From: Rhynchospora pubera
Lineage: Eukaryota; Streptophyta; Magnoliopsida; Poales; Cyperaceae
Assembly: GCA_028095005.1 (NCBI GenBank)
Contig: CM051459.1
Location: forward strand, 120,377,431 to 120,441,430
Length of the DNA: 64,000 bases
Reading direction: 5' to 3'
Both the position numbers and the translations under genes were made by a program. The notes beneath the pieces are model-generated. The model was not told where the DNA came from. It did no database searches and saw only the letters and a program-made list of their open reading frames with translations. Position 1 is the first letter of the stretch. Every line of letters begins with the position of its first letter. This document shows, one piece after another, positions 47,163-61,000 of the stretch.

Positions 47163-48059
47163 GGGTATGTTTGGTTGGAGGTGAAGTTAGTGAAGTTAGA
47201 GGTCTAAGTTAGTACTTTTGAAGTTTGTGGTTGAAGTTAGGGAAGTTAGAGATTATGGAAAGTTAGTACTAACTTTAGATTAGAAAATGATGTTTGGTGT
47301 GCTATGGTAGGGTTAGAGATTGAAGAAAATAATAAATTATTAATTTAGTTATTTTTTCTTTTATAACTTATTACATTTACTATAATAAATATTATATTAA
47401 TTATCATAATATTATTATTATTATTTTACCAATAATATTATAATTACTTGATTAATTAATATTATGTAATTTTTATAACTATAATTGTCATTAATTATAC
47501 TATTATATTTATTATTGTAATGTTAATCAAAATTAATGTTATAATTAATAATAATAATAATAATAATAACAATAATAATAGTTATTAATATTATAGTAAT
47601 TTTATTGAAATATAACAACGACAACAATAATTGTTATTAATATTTAATATTATAACTATAATCAGTAAGTATAATTAATATAAATTAGTACACTAATAAT
47701 AATTATTATTATTATCATAATTATATTATTATATTAATTTTTAATAATTTATAGTTTTAATTATAATTATGATTAATGTTATATTACTAAATAATAATAA
47801 TAATTATTATTGTTATTTTAATATTATAATTATAATTAATATAATAATAACTACAATATAGATGATAATAATAATTATATTGATTTTTTTAAGTTGGTCA
47901 TGAGAACAAACTTCTCTAACTCAACATTTTGTCAAGTTAGAGAAGTAGAGTGAAGTTAGCACTAACTTCACTAAATTTGGATGTGTTTGGTTGGTGAGGG
48001 TTGAAAAGTTATAGCTCTAACATCAAATTTGCTAACTTTCAATGCAACCGAACATAGCC
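47163..48059. mobile_element. Tourist-like element with TAA-expanded centre
   Basis: Ends are GGGTATGTTTGGTTG and inverse of GGCTATGTTCGGTTG, with TAA on both sides. The centre (47330-47880) is almost pure A/T with TAA tracts. Repeated GAAGTTAG motifs lie near both ends. Confidence 0.75.
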
Positions 48060-49402
48060 TAAGTGTTACTTTACCCTTATATCATATAGCAATGTCATGT
48101 ATAAATCTATAATATAAAAGCTTGAAGATAAATAACTATAGAATTCTAGAGAATTTTTTTTAAAGATAAATTGGGATCAAGCCTTCCAATTTATTTCTAA
48201 ATTAAATTAAATGTCTATAAAAGACCTCCAGCGAGATTTCAAATATGCGACATCTCACTTAAGATGCATTGTTCTAGAGAATTTAATTGGTTTAGAATAA
48301 TTTTAGAAATCAATATTTGGTGTAGCCATGGTAACACTGAGCTGAGGATAAACTTTGTCATTATAACAAAATATCAAATGAGTAAACTTAGGGCTGTACA
48401 TAAGAAACAAAAACCCGTCAGACCCGTTTAGCCTGCCCAACCCGATCCATTTTTTAACGGGTTCTAACATTTATCGGGTTGGGTCGGGTTTCATTTTTAT
48501 TAACCCGGTACAACTGGTTTGGGTTATATTTTTTGCTTCAGAAAACCCGCACCCGACCCGACCCGGTTAGATACAATATCTATGATATCTATCATTAAAT
48601 CTCCGACACATACTATCGATTCATCCTCTTTTCCAAAGCACACAAACCCTAGGTCCTTAGTAATCTAGCATTAATAATCCTGCGAGGCCTCGGCTCCTTC
48701 CCTCGACGATCGGCGCGATGCCTCGACTTCTCCGTGCCAACTGCCAACCTCGATATGATGATCTCCATGACTCCATGATCTCCATCCTTCAGGCTTTAGG
48801 TCTCAAGCCACGTCAGACGTCACAATTTTCCACAAGGTCTTGGAAAATGGTACGATTAAATCAATCTCAATTATAAATAGTTAAAATTGTTAAATGGCGT
48901 TGGCCTGTTGTCTTTTTATTAATTGCTATTTCTTGAACTTTCTCTAGACTCAATCTCCTATTTGATCCTATTTGTTCTAGTCAGTGTACAAGCCTACAAG
49001 AGCACAAATTCTCAAGTGTCGGGCTTTTTTTTCTATCGATTTTCACCATGGAAAGGGAATATAGTCAACCAAGATGAAACGTATAGTCATTCTTGTGTGG
49101 AAACTGGGAATTGCGAAGTGATTAATTGAAGTATCAAACACTGCTCAAGGTTCTGTTCTGTTCTTCCAGGTTCCAGCTACGTTCTCTACTTCTATTCATA
49201 AAGGTATTCTATTAGCTGATAATTGATATCTTTGTTTTCTTTTATTTAATTATATAATTATCTTGTCTCAACTATTTTCTAGTTGTACTACTATATATTG
49301 AATTGACTTACAATATATACAAGGAATTCACTAAACTGGTAATCTTTTTGTTCTTATTTACTAAAAGGCATCTAAACTAAAATTGGACGACTGCTTTTCT
49401 TG

Positions 49403-52400
49403 ATGGCAACCTCAGAAATACAACCGGAGAACAATTCAAACCGTCCAGTTTCGACAAATACAGAAACACAGGTACTATTTCTTTGCTTTTTACTATATCT
49501 AAAAACTGTAAACCTAAAAAAAATTTGAACAAAAATTAGTATTGAAAATATCACATGAACTGTATGAACTATGGGTGTGTTTGGTTCTGCTCATGAACAG
49601 TCTGTTCGTGAACAATGACTGTTCGAGCAAACCAAACAATACGCGAACAACAACAAACGCGAACAAACCCCACTGTTCGTGGTTCACCGATTTTAACAAC
49701 TTCTCATTTGCCTTGGCTGTTCGTGGGCCTGTTCGTGGGCCGCATGTTCATCCCTTGTTCGCGTTTGTTCCAAACACACCCTATATGAATAAATGTCTAT
49801 CATTCATATGTTTTATCTTATTTTCATATGTTATGAACTTATCATTCTATATGTTGCAGATGAATTTAAATGTGTGTTCTTTGCATTATTCTGAGGTTGT
49901 TTCACAGTTCATTTTTTAATGGTAATAATCATAAAATTAAGAAGGAAGAGCAATTTCTTTTCATCAATTTTCATTTTTTTATTAACAGAATATATGTTTA
50001 TGGCTTGATCAGGTGAACTATTCATAGCAGGACATGTCTAAATAATTTATAAAAATTAAATGTTCTATTTATCTTATGATTGATGTGTATGTACTATGTA
50101 GTGTGTCAAGTTCCAAAATATTATTTATTTGTATGCAATCATTGAAAACATAATGCAAGCTTTTTAATCCCTAAGAAGTATATATAAATGCTGCTTCAAA
50201 CACAGAAACTATTGATTACTTTAAACTTGTTGGAAAAATGATGCCATATACTTCGTATACATGAACTGTCATTCATTCTTCTTTATTTACATGTGTGCCT
50301 CTATTGCTTCATGCAATGTATTTGTAAAACATCATATATAACTAATTTACTATTCTTAACTTGAATTCAATTTCTTTAATAGGCTCATGATCCCCAACCT
50401 CCAAAGAACACTGCAAGCAATCCAGCTAAAAGACAGTACAAAACTTCAAGAAAAGAATTTGATATTTGGAACTATTTCGTTCACAATGGAGACAAGAAGA
50501 ACCCAAGGGCTACTTGTGCCTTTTGTGATAAGTCTTATGCTGCTGATAAGAGTCGTCATGGCACTACATCCTTGTGGAACCATCTGTATTATCTTTGCCC
50601 GAACTCTCCATGCAAAGAGGAAGACCCAAAGCAAAAAAAAGCTTTCTTTTGAGCCTCAAGACGGTCAAGTAAGTGCAAAACTCAGAGCTGTAACTTTTAA
50701 TGCAGAGGATTGTAGAAGGGCTCTTGCTAAAATGGTTATGGTGGATGAGAAACCATTTAGGGTGGTAGAAGGAGAGGGCTTTAGAAATTTCATAAAGACC
50801 TTGCAACCAATGTTCAATGTACCTTCTCGAGTTACTGTGAGTAGGGATTGTTTGAAACTCTTTGAGGAAGAGAAATTAAAATTGAAAAAGATCCTCAAAA
50901 ATCAAAGAGTTTGCCTAACAACAGATACTTGGACTTCTATTCAAAACCTAAATTATATGTGTTTAACAGCACACTGGATTGATAATGATTGGAAATTAAA
51001 TCACAAAATACTCAACTTTCGTGTAGTTCCTGATCACAAAGGGGATACAATTGGGCACACCATTGAGGAATGTTTGATTGAATGGGGTATAGGTGGTATA
51101 TTTACTCTGATAGTAGATAATGCAACATCTAATAATGGTGCAATTAATTATCTGAAACGGAAAACCAAAGATTGGAAAGGTACCATTTTAGATCACAAGT
51201 ACATACACTTGCGTTGTTGTGCTCACATTGTTAATCTCATTGTGAAGGAGGGTCTGGATGAGCACTTCGAATCAATCCAGAAAATTAGAAAGGCAGTTAA
51301 GTATGTTAAGTCTTCTCCTAAAAGGTTAATGGCATTTAAGGACTGTGTTGAAAAGGAGAAGATAAACTGTAAAAGTTTGTTGTGTCTTGATGTAGAAACA
51401 AGGTGGAATTCAACTTATTTGATGTTAGAGTGTGCAGAAAAATTTAAGAAGGCATTTGAAAGGCTTGGTGACATAGACAGGGATTATCTATTGTACTTTC
51501 ATGGTGCAGATGGAGAGATGAATAACAAAGGGAAAGGTAAATTAGTTAATTCACCGCCAGATGAAGTAGACTGGGTCAAAGCTAGATGTTTTGTCAAATT
51601 TCTTAAACTTTTTTACGGCGTTACAATGCGTCTTTCTGGGAGTTCTTATGCCACATCTCACTGTTTTTTTCATGAACTTGTGTCAATTCAGACACGTTTA
51701 AATGAGGTGAGTAAGGCTTGTGTTGATGAATTGAAAATTGTGGCTGAAGGTATGAAAGTGAAATTTGAGAAGTACTGGGAAAAATCTTGTAACCTTAACT
51801 TATTGCTTTACATAGCTGTTGTTTTAGATCCCCGGTATAAATTGAGATATGTGAAGTTTTGGTTGGATAAGATGTACCCAGCTAATATTGCATATGGTCT
51901 AGTTATTGATGTAAACCATGCAATGGAGAGCTTATATGCAGATTACTTTCAGCGCCATGGTGAAGTGAACTCAAGTGTTGGTGGAGGTGCGACTATGAAA
52001 GGTGGTGTGAGTAGTAGTTCAAATGAGGGACTCAATTCCATAGATGTAGAAGATGAAAACTATTTGAAGTTTGTGAAGTCCCAGTTTAAGCGACTTCTAA
52101 TGGAAGAAGAGCATGTTGAGACTAAGTCAGAGCTAACAAAATATTTAGCTGAACCATGTGATAATGGAGATGAAAAGTCCTTTGATATATTAGGATGGTG
52201 GAAGGTCAACACCTCGAGGTATCCTATTCTTTCTCTGATTGCCAAGGATGTGTTAGCAATGTCGGTTTCAACAGTCCCATCCGAGTCTGCATTTATCACT
52301 AGCGGGCGAATCCTTGATCCCTTTAGAAGCTCTCTTTCTCCTCAAACTGTAGAGGCATTGGTGTGTGGTCAGAATTGGCTGAGGTCTTCAAATATTCATT

Positions 52401-52480
52401 GTGATTTTCATGATGAGATGGAAGATGCAGAAAAATATGATATAACAACAGATGGTACAATCTTTTATATTTCACTATGA
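49403..52480 (+). pseudogene. hAT transposase with BED finger, frameshifted
   Basis: Predicted exon 1 is 49403-49471 (23 codons). Exon 2 starts at 50383 after TTTAATAG. Exon 2 opens in the frame of a BED zinc finger (FDIWNYFVHNGD, CAFC, then His and Cys), which meets a stop just after the A8 run at 50633-50640. The rest of the transposase continues one frame over to 52480: LTTDTWTS and LIVDNATSNN with catalytic-type Asp, and a C-terminal hAT dimerisation region with DILGWWKVN and VPSESAF. The run therefore separates the DNA-binding from the catalytic part. This could be a 1-base indel, an assembly error or slippage. A possible last small exon follows near 52569. The 697-codon ORF from 50387 is the downstream frame, and its first 80 or so residues are spurious. 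Confidence 0.8.
49573..49781. mobile_element. MITE in transposase intron, 209 bp
   Basis: Ends are GGGTGTGTTTGG / CCAAACACACCC with TAT on both sides. The inside is rich in GTTCGTGAAC-type palindromes. It sits in intron 1 of the transposase gene. Confidence 0.85.
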
Positions 52481-53041
52481 TATATTTATTTGTGTTTAAA
52501 TATATCTTGTTCTTTTCCTATGCTTAGAATGTCACATTTATTTTTCTTGTTTTCAAAAATTGCAACAGGGAAGCCATCAAATGCTGGGGGCATCATTAAA
52601 ATTCGAGACTAGAGATTACTAATCATTAAGAAATGTCAATTTGTTAGGTATTTTAACTAATTAGACATTATTGGAACCAAACTGTATGTAAGATCGATTT
52701 AAGCCAATTGATTGTCCATAGTATTTGCTGATTTTGCCTTTAAGTTGAGAATAGAGATTTTAATAATGGTGTAAGAACACACTAGAGAATGATCATCAGA
52801 TTATAAAACTAACATTGTTTATGAGACAAAGGTTAATAATATTGTTAAATTCACTAACATTGCACTACATCTTTATTGCAGGTAAAAGAATCAAGACTTA
52901 GAGTCTGGGATTTTTATATTTTAATTATTATTATGAATTTATTGTTATGCTTTTCATATTTGTATTTTGAATGTTATTTGAAGTTTTGAACTCAAAAGTC
53001 AAAAGTGTCCGAGCGTTATTGTTGTTTTTGCTAAGTCATTT

Positions 53042-53363
53042 GGGGTGTGTTTGGAAGTGTGGTGAATAAGAATAGAATAGCTTATTTTCGAACAAGAGTG
53101 GTGAATAAGAAATGTTAAATAATTGCTTATTCTTAGATTAAGAGATGTTGTTTGGGTGGTTAGTTAAGAATAAGAACAAGAAAAAATATTAAAATAATGA
53201 TTTGTTGTTGGATGGTTAGCTTATTCCATTCTAGTTCCAACATTTTGTTGGAACAAGAATAAGGACCCGAATAAGCTATTTTGCTTGTTCTAAATGATGT
53301 TTGGCAACCTCTAGAATTAGCAATTCCGAATAAGGCCTTATTCCAAGAGTTCCAAACATCCCC
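53042..53363. mobile_element. MITE in the 3' part of the hAT element
   Basis: Ends are GGGTGTGTTTGGAA and inverse of GGGGATGTTTGGAA, flanked by TTG on both sides. The inside has AATAAG / CTTATT motifs. Confidence 0.65.
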
Positions 53364-53696
53364 TTGAACTCAAAGTGTTTTTGTTTAGTCATTCATATCC
53401 TAGTGCTACTGTTATATCTTATTTGAACTCAATAGTGTTTTGTATGTTATGTACTAGTTTTTTTTCAATCATGTGATTATTTTTATTTTTGTACAATTGA
53501 AAATACAATCTGTGAAACCCGTCTAACCCGTATAACCCGCATAACCCGCAATAATTCGTATGTGAAAAATCAGTTGGGTTGGGTTGGGTTATGGGTGGGC
53601 CAATTGAAGAAATTTTTTAACCCGGTACAATTGGGTTGGATTGAAATTTCGATAAAAAAAGTACAAACCCGTCCGTTGTACAGCCCTAAGTAAACT

Positions 53697-54082
53697 AACT
53701 AACTTGCACAATATATAGTAAGTTCCGCAAGAACTCTCAAAGGAAAAAAAAAAATAAATGTAGCTGAAATTTTTCCCTGATCAATTTTCTTTTCCACCAT
53801 AGGTCTTCCCAATTGTAATCTTGAGGAAGCAATCTAAATCGAAACATATATTAATCCGGACTATTTAGATCCAAATCCGATACTGTAGCTAAGCACTGTT
53901 TGGCAAACAATAACTGCATCTGGATCGTTCGTTTCCTTCCGCGTATCCTGGCCTTCTGATTAACTTCTTCCTCTCCGTTAGATCAGCATCTTCTGGAGAA
54001 TTCTCAGCTGCTCGCCTCGATAATCGCTCCTCCTCTCTCAGAGACGCTCTCGATGGACCTGTCAAAGACGATCTTTTACCTT

Positions 54083-54122
<40 letters not shown>

Positions 54123-54202
54123 TCCAAGCCATGTGGGTCGTGTACGGAACTGCGATGGCCACCTAAGCACCTACGCTCGGCGTTTCACAGTAGCGATCTA
54201 AA
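53697..54202. other. Intergenic with (TC)n microsatellite
   Basis: A TC repeat runs from about 54088 to 54118. The minus-strand 93-codon ORF across it is low complexity. No gene supported. Confidence 0.5.
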
Positions 54203-57195
54203 TCTTCTTCTATTTAAAGTCTTTGCTCTGTGTAGGCAAGGTAAGATGTCTGAGGAAGTGATAAATTTGAAGTACTTTTATTTTTGAAACTTTTGATTTT
54301 GGGTATTCAAAGAGGTTCACAGATACTGGTATGAATATATTAGATAGACACAAAAGGTGATTGTGTGATTTCTTTATTAGGTGATTGTGTGATTTCGCTC
54401 TCGAAATTTAGCTATTTTCTTCGAGCTCTTCTATCATCTGATGCGTTACTGTCTCTTTTGTTTTTTTCCTCTGATTTTGTTCCATTGCAGCTATGAAAAA
54501 CAGTATGCAAAGATTTCAAAAGTATTGCTCATCAAACACAAATTTTTTGTTATAGGTTCAATGGTTTTTCTAGAAATTTAAACTAAAATTTGCTTTGTTT
54601 TTGTGCGTTTGCTCCCTGATGCATTCTAATCAATTACCATCTCATTTTTTCAATTTTAGCTTCTTATTGGATATGTCTGATACTAATTCTTTGTTGATCC
54701 AGTTCAATCCATGAGTTCAAGGTCAGGCTGATGTAGAGCCTAATTCTGAGACAGCTAAATCAGGTACGCAATGTGTGTTAACCTTCTGAACGGTTAATGT
54801 GGAATATTACTTTTTGTTTGAGAGTCCTGATACTTTAAATTTTAGGGATTGTTGTTATGGACAGTGCTTTGTTTCTTATTTTTATTGTAGTTGGAAACTT
54901 TAAATAAACAAACTGTTAGTACCTCATGGTATGGAATGTTGATAGAACTGAAGGTAATAATTTGTACACTATGTAGTCAAGTTAGAGAAGTCCTTGTCAT
55001 TTCCTGCTTGCATTTACATTTGGTTTAAGTACTTATTTCTTATGTAGTTATTAGTTTATTAGCACAGCTAAGATGAGATGGAGAATTGACAACCATTATC
55101 TGTTTATGGTACAATACAAACATCTTTCTCAAATGACCAAATTTTGTTATTTTAAATTTTCTGCTTTTTTATATTTTTTTCTGTCATCTTCAGAGAATAT
55201 ATTTTATTTGTATTGTACTAGAAGATTTGTTATTTTTGTTTTTTCTCTCATGTTAAACTTTGTCTGATCGTAGAGAACGCTAAATATTGAGAGATTGGAC
55301 ATTGCTCCCAAGATGCAAATATAGTGTTCAATTACATTAGCTCCATATGATCAGGTAATTTATAATAGTTGAAGTAAATTCTTATATGTAAGAGGTTATA
55401 ATAATCAGTCAAGGCTGGCATATAAGGTTCTGGAAAGCTCAGTCAAAGATCAATTTTTCTCATTCTGATGCCTCCTAATATTGTTGTTTGTTTTGTTGCA
55501 TAGTTGTTTCTTTGTTTAATTTCTCTGTTTATAGTGATTTTCTATCTCGATTGTTTCTTCAAAAAGTTTTGCTTATGTATTGGCCGATATAATTTGAGTT
55601 GTTTTCCTATTTCTCAATTCGATGCACTGTTATTTGTTAAACTTAGAATTAATTAATTAGGAGAATTTGATGGTCTGACTTATGAAAGAATGCGAAAACA
55701 AAATTTCCACAAATTAAAAATAAGCATTGTTGTATTTGGGCGCTTATTGCTTCTCATAGACTGATGCCGAGTGGAATTGAGATCAAGAATTATTTTGATG
55801 ACACTGTGCGACAGTTCTTTGGGCAACTCACACCTCCGTTTTGACACAAGGAAGGTAGGCTCCTCATTGATCCTAGATAGGTAATGGTTATTTCTTCTCT
55901 CTTCAATGAATTTTTATCAGTAATTCCTATTTTTCTTCTCTTTTGTTAGTGCGTTTCATTTCATATTCCTTCAACTTCTCCTTCCCTTCTCTCAAGCAGA
56001 ACTCATAGGAATCATTTTCGTGACAAGTTCAATCGAAGAAGTCAAAGAAGAGTTGTCGTGTCAAGTGGTATGAGTGCCGCTACCAAAAAACCTTCACTGC
56101 CAACTATCTCGACTTCACATTACTTTGTCTTTATCCTGCCTCCTTTTAATTTATTGAGGTAATTTTTATATTTTTATTCTGGAATTAGCCTTAATTTCAA
56201 TACTCCTTATTAGATACTATTCCCAGGATATCATATAATAGTTTGATTTGAATGACCATTTATATTATGTATGTTTTCTGAAATAGAAGATTAGTTGTGT
56301 ACTTGTGTCTATATTTTATACTGGGTGGTTTCAAGTATACAACTTAAAATTGAAGATTTTGATGGTGTGTCGTTACTTGCAGAGAGTTCAATTTCAGTGC
56401 TCCTTATTACAATACTATTCTTGGGATATATAAAAATTTGATATTTTTTGTATTGACCCCTTGCTATGTTCTATCTGATCTGATTTAGAAAAGGGAGCAA
56501 TTACCAAGGGATATCCATAGCAGTACTGTCAAAATTGCTGTTAATTTCATGGGGCTCTAGCAATAAACCTGTCTTACACACTATGGTTGCTGTTAATTTC
56601 ATGTTTCAGCTTTAAAGTTTGCAGTGTCTTAATTAAAATGTAAGCTTATTGTTGCACATAGTATAGTAGGAGGATTATGTTGGCCATTTTATTGGTTCAC
56701 CATTTACTGCACATATATAGTTGCATCATGAGATATAGCGCTAGCATCAATTATGAAACACTAATATCAAGTGCATACTCTGAATGTTGTCCAGTTGAAT
56801 TGATCAGGCATTACAAGACAAGAAATATCTACTGTATTTAATTTTTTTTTGTTCTGGCTACACCTTATAGTATATACAAACCAATACACGCTATTTATCC
56901 GCATTTCTCATCCCATATTCAAACGCACTAATATTTTGATTTCACAGGTAAAGTTATGGTCACATGTGCTAATTGGCAACTACAGGAGAAGATGGCAGTG
57001 AATGGGTTGCTAGAGTTGTTAAAGGAAGTACCTAAATTGTAGTCGTAGTTATTCAAGAGACTTTATCCATCATACAGTTTGTATTTCACATGTATATATC
57101 GCCATTTTTTTAAAGAAAAAAATAAGTATCATAAGCTTTTAAGGAAAAAAAATGAGAGAAAAAGATAGTTCGCGCGTTGCGCGAGGCCCCGCTGG
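54203..57195 (+). mobile_element. Helitron candidate, about 3.0 kb
   Basis: The 3' end is strong: stem TCGCGC/GTT/GCGCGA (57170-57184), then 11 bases ending in CTGG (57192-57195), then T. A possible 5' end is TCTTCTTCTATTTAAAG at 54203, preceded by A, but it is only a weak match to the consensus. No Rep/helicase is visible, so it is nonautonomous. Short exon-like phrases inside (for example MPSGIEIKNYFDDTVRQFFG at about 55763) might be captured gene pieces; I cannot identify them. Confidence 0.5.
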
Positions 57196-58071
57196 TGTAA
57201 CTAAAGCTTGAATTTCCGTATCGTCCAAAGGCAGGCCAGCTGAGCACATGGTATCTCCATAATCTGCAAAGGATTACTATGGAAAAGAAGAGAGTAAGTA
57301 TTAGTATTATTTTCAGGAACATTTAATTCTTAAAAGAATTAATTTGTTCGACAAAGTTGGCTGTGTCCACAGGATGTTTTATATATTTTTAATGTGCGGC
57401 TGGTTGTCTTATTTTTTTAAAAAAAGTTGGTCAGATTTTCATGACTAATTCCGTTAAATGAATTATGTTTGACGAATTAACCAAGTTGCCTCAGATATAT
57501 ATGAAAGTATGAAACCGCATATTAATGAAAGCCTAACATAATTACATTTATGCCTAGGGACCACATCATCAGAGCCATTTGTATATCTGACTGCACTCAC
57601 CCCTCTCCATACTCCATCCCCTCTTAGTGCTGCCTACACTTCCTTGCCTCCTCCACCCAGCTCATATTGCTCTATAAAATAATACTAATTGTATTATATT
57701 ATGATACTAACTATCCTATATTATAATACTAACTGTCGTGAAAACTAAGACAATTAGAAAAAATAATACTAATTGTCCTGAAAAGAGTTAATTGTTTTGA
57801 AAAATATTATTTACTATCCTGAAATTAGGGCAATTAGTTTAAGCAGAATAATTAGTTTACAGAACAAAAATAATACTAAAATCAATCAGTCCTGTGTTTC
57901 TCAATAAACGGAAACTATGGTCCTTTACAGTACACAACTTACAAGGCGATAAAAAAATGATAACAAAAGGAAAAAAAAAAAAAAAAAACACCCAGCCTAA
58001 TGTAGAAGCATTTCCAGCCTACAAAAATGAACTCAAGGCTTTTATAATCAAAAGCAATAGAACCAAAAATT
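57196..58071. other. Intergenic 3' of the NOM1-type gene
   Basis: AT-rich, with a string of 'AATACTAATTGTC' and related units around 57678-57880 and an A17 run at 57970-57987. No gene. Confidence 0.45.
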
Positions 58072-61000
58072 TTACATCAAGACACCAGCTACATTGTCCA
58101 GTGCCTTCCTCATAATCTTAAACTTCCCTGTTAAACCCTTATTCGCTGCAACAACATACTGCTTCACAAAAAATAGGATGCTGCTCCTTAACAACTCAAG
58201 CTCAGGCAAACCCGCTATCCTCGTAAAAGCATTCCACACTAAAGATTCCTCCCTTTCAAACAAAAACTCAAAAAGCATCCTGAAATGCATAATCCGCTTC
58301 GCAGTTAGCTGCACAGGATCAGTAAAATCAACTGATTTTAAAACAGCAAGGGAGAGGGAGAAATTAGCAAGCATCTCAGCAGTGAACTTAGCCAGGTTCA
58401 TTGACCGGTTCAGCTCCATTGATTCAAGCTCTTTAAATTGGTCCCACAGACAGTACTGGAGGCTAAATTTGTGGTTTTTGTCATGGCTACATAGCTTAGA
58501 GGCAAGGACGGTGTAGTACTTGTTGAACATTTTTTCTTGTAGGCAGCAGTGAACCAAAACCCGCATGATTTCTCTATCCTGTGGTTGATAAATGAGAAGA
58601 GGTGTCAGGAACCAAAAATTTGAAAGCAACTGTCATCCTACTAACAGTGACCACAAGAGTTCATTTTGCACTGAAAGCAGGAGTTATCATACAAAAAGGA
58701 AATCACACCACCAAATGGTGCAATCAAATGCCAATACAATAAATAAGCAGGATAAACTGAAAATTTATTTTTCCCAATGCCCACCTCGACGAAACTGAAC
58801 AGAAAAGAAAAAGCATTAAGCGTCTAAGCCATACTGGCAAAACTCAAAGAAAAAAAGCAAGCAGAAAAGAAACACAAAATCTTAAAAATTTAAAGTACCT
58901 GCTTGCCAGAAAGGTCAAGCCTGAGAAGCTTCTCAAAGGCATCTAAATAATCCTCCCCACTCATTATAATACAAAATATAGCCCTTCTCAAGTCGGTGTT
59001 CATCCTCTGAGAGGCTGCCAACTGGACAAGCTTTTGTGTCTCCAAAACCTCGGTGCTAATTTTAGTTGCTACAAAGTCTACATTCTCTGACAATTCGGCC
59101 AGGTCACCTGACAACCACCACTGTCCCTTCTTGTCAGAGTCAAGGAGTTTCTGCCACTTGAGCCCACGCAAGAGTATCCCATCTGCTCTTAGCTGTAATT
59201 CAGTGATTATAAAATTATTAGTCAAATTTGCAAGTTTGCTCCTGCAAAACCTCACACAATTATACACACCCCTAATGTCTATTAACTAGGAACTGCCCCA
59301 AAAATTACATGCATTTCACTTTACCTAAATTGGTGTCTTTTGGCTATCTACAAAAAATATGAGGTTAGGGGATTAGGCAATACTTCACTTGCTTTAAAGG
59401 TTATGTCATATTGTCATATCTCCAATTATGGCACAGTAAGTAACCAAGATAATGTATTGCAGGTCCAAACATTTCATAACATTGAATATCAATGCAAGAT
59501 ACCTCCAATAATAGAATTATTACGGAAACCAGAAATCAAATTTCTCAAAAAGTAAAAAGCAAAAAGGTTATAGTTTACCTTTTGCAGCCATTTCTTTAGG
59601 CGAGTGTGATGTGTTGGATCCTCCTTAGTCCTCTTTTTGTTGTTTTTGATATCACATATTGTGTCAAGCATAAACTCCATCTGTGCAGTCAGTTGGGGGA
59701 AGAAAATCATGAACTATTCTATTTAATTTTTGTTGCTTTTGATATCACATATTGTGTCAAGCATAAACTCCATCTTTGTAATCAGTTGGGAAAGGAAATA
59801 ATGAACTATCCAACTTCAACCCAGTTAGAAGGGACAGACAGAAAGGCATAGTCAACTCACTCTTTTACTATTCATCTTTGACTTATCGTCCTGTGACCCA
59901 CAAGGCCTAGTTTTGATCTCATTTACTCTGTGTTGGATACCAAGCACAAAATCTTTCATGGAAGTTGGGTCATCACCTCTTAGCTTCATTCCACAGCCTT
60001 GCAATTTTGATAGTAAGTTCCATTAAGTATGAATGTTTTTAACACTCTAGCCAACATTGTAACCATCATTGACAGTATATTGGTATGAATTTGGCACTGG
60101 TTTAGCCTTTGTTCCTTAAATGGTCTTGTCTGGGCTTGTTTGGTGTCTTGATGAAAGGTTTAGGAGGCAAAGAAGGGTCAAATTGGGGATTAATTGTACT
60201 ATGTAGAGGAGCAATATGGCTAATTCTGCGAAAGTAACAATCTAACAGAACCTCATAAATCATAACTATGAACAAAGTTTATGACATAATTGTGGGTATG
60301 GACCTTGGAAATGAAATTTTCAAGACTACAATGGTGCTAAAAAAATCTAAAAGGCTGTCAAAATGAATGAAACTATATAGACAAAATAGTATACATTGTA
60401 GGACAGTTAAGATAGTAGCAACATCCAATTCAGTCAACCGCTTGCTCAATTCATTCAGAAGATCATAAATCAGCTCACTGCACATAAAAGTAAGCAGTGT
60501 AAACTAATCAATATTAAAAAAAAAACATATTGATTTTAAATAACATAAATTACCAAGAATATACTGGTTACAACATTCCTACCAATAATTTAGTTTTTTA
60601 AGAATATCTGCATTATACTGTAGCTGAATAACACCAAAGCACTTCACATACTTATATTTTGCAGAACATTTTTTAAATCACTCAAAACCAATTTTAAGTC
60701 CAGCCAAAAATGAGCGGTCCCCCACAGATATTATACAACCAAGTCAATTAGATTCATACAGAATTGGAAACGGATACCTAAAATCTGCCTAAATTGAACT
60801 TAATTTGGAAGTAGCAACAGAAATCTATTGGAGGTAGGACAATTTATTAGGAACATAACAGAACATGTATCATTGTTCATTGCAACCACCTCCAAGATTG
60901 CTACTGATGCAAGAACATTGGGTTTCAATTGCAAACATCATGAATTATCTGGTGCAGTTGGTGAGAAACACAACAAGGCATGGAAAAAAGTACCTGGAAA

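Larger units (their letters stand above)
48389..53688 (+). mobile_element. hAT transposon, 5.3 kb, with transposase
   Basis: Starts TAGGGCTGTACA and ends TGTACAGCCCTA, a perfect 12-bp inverted repeat. It is flanked by identical AGTAAACT at 48381-48388 and 53689-53696, the 8-bp hAT duplication. Both ends carry dense ACCCG / CGGGT motifs (48410-48575, 53515-53670), expected transposase-binding sites. The transposase gene lies inside. Two smaller MITEs are nested at 49573-49781 and 53042-53363. Confidence 0.93.
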
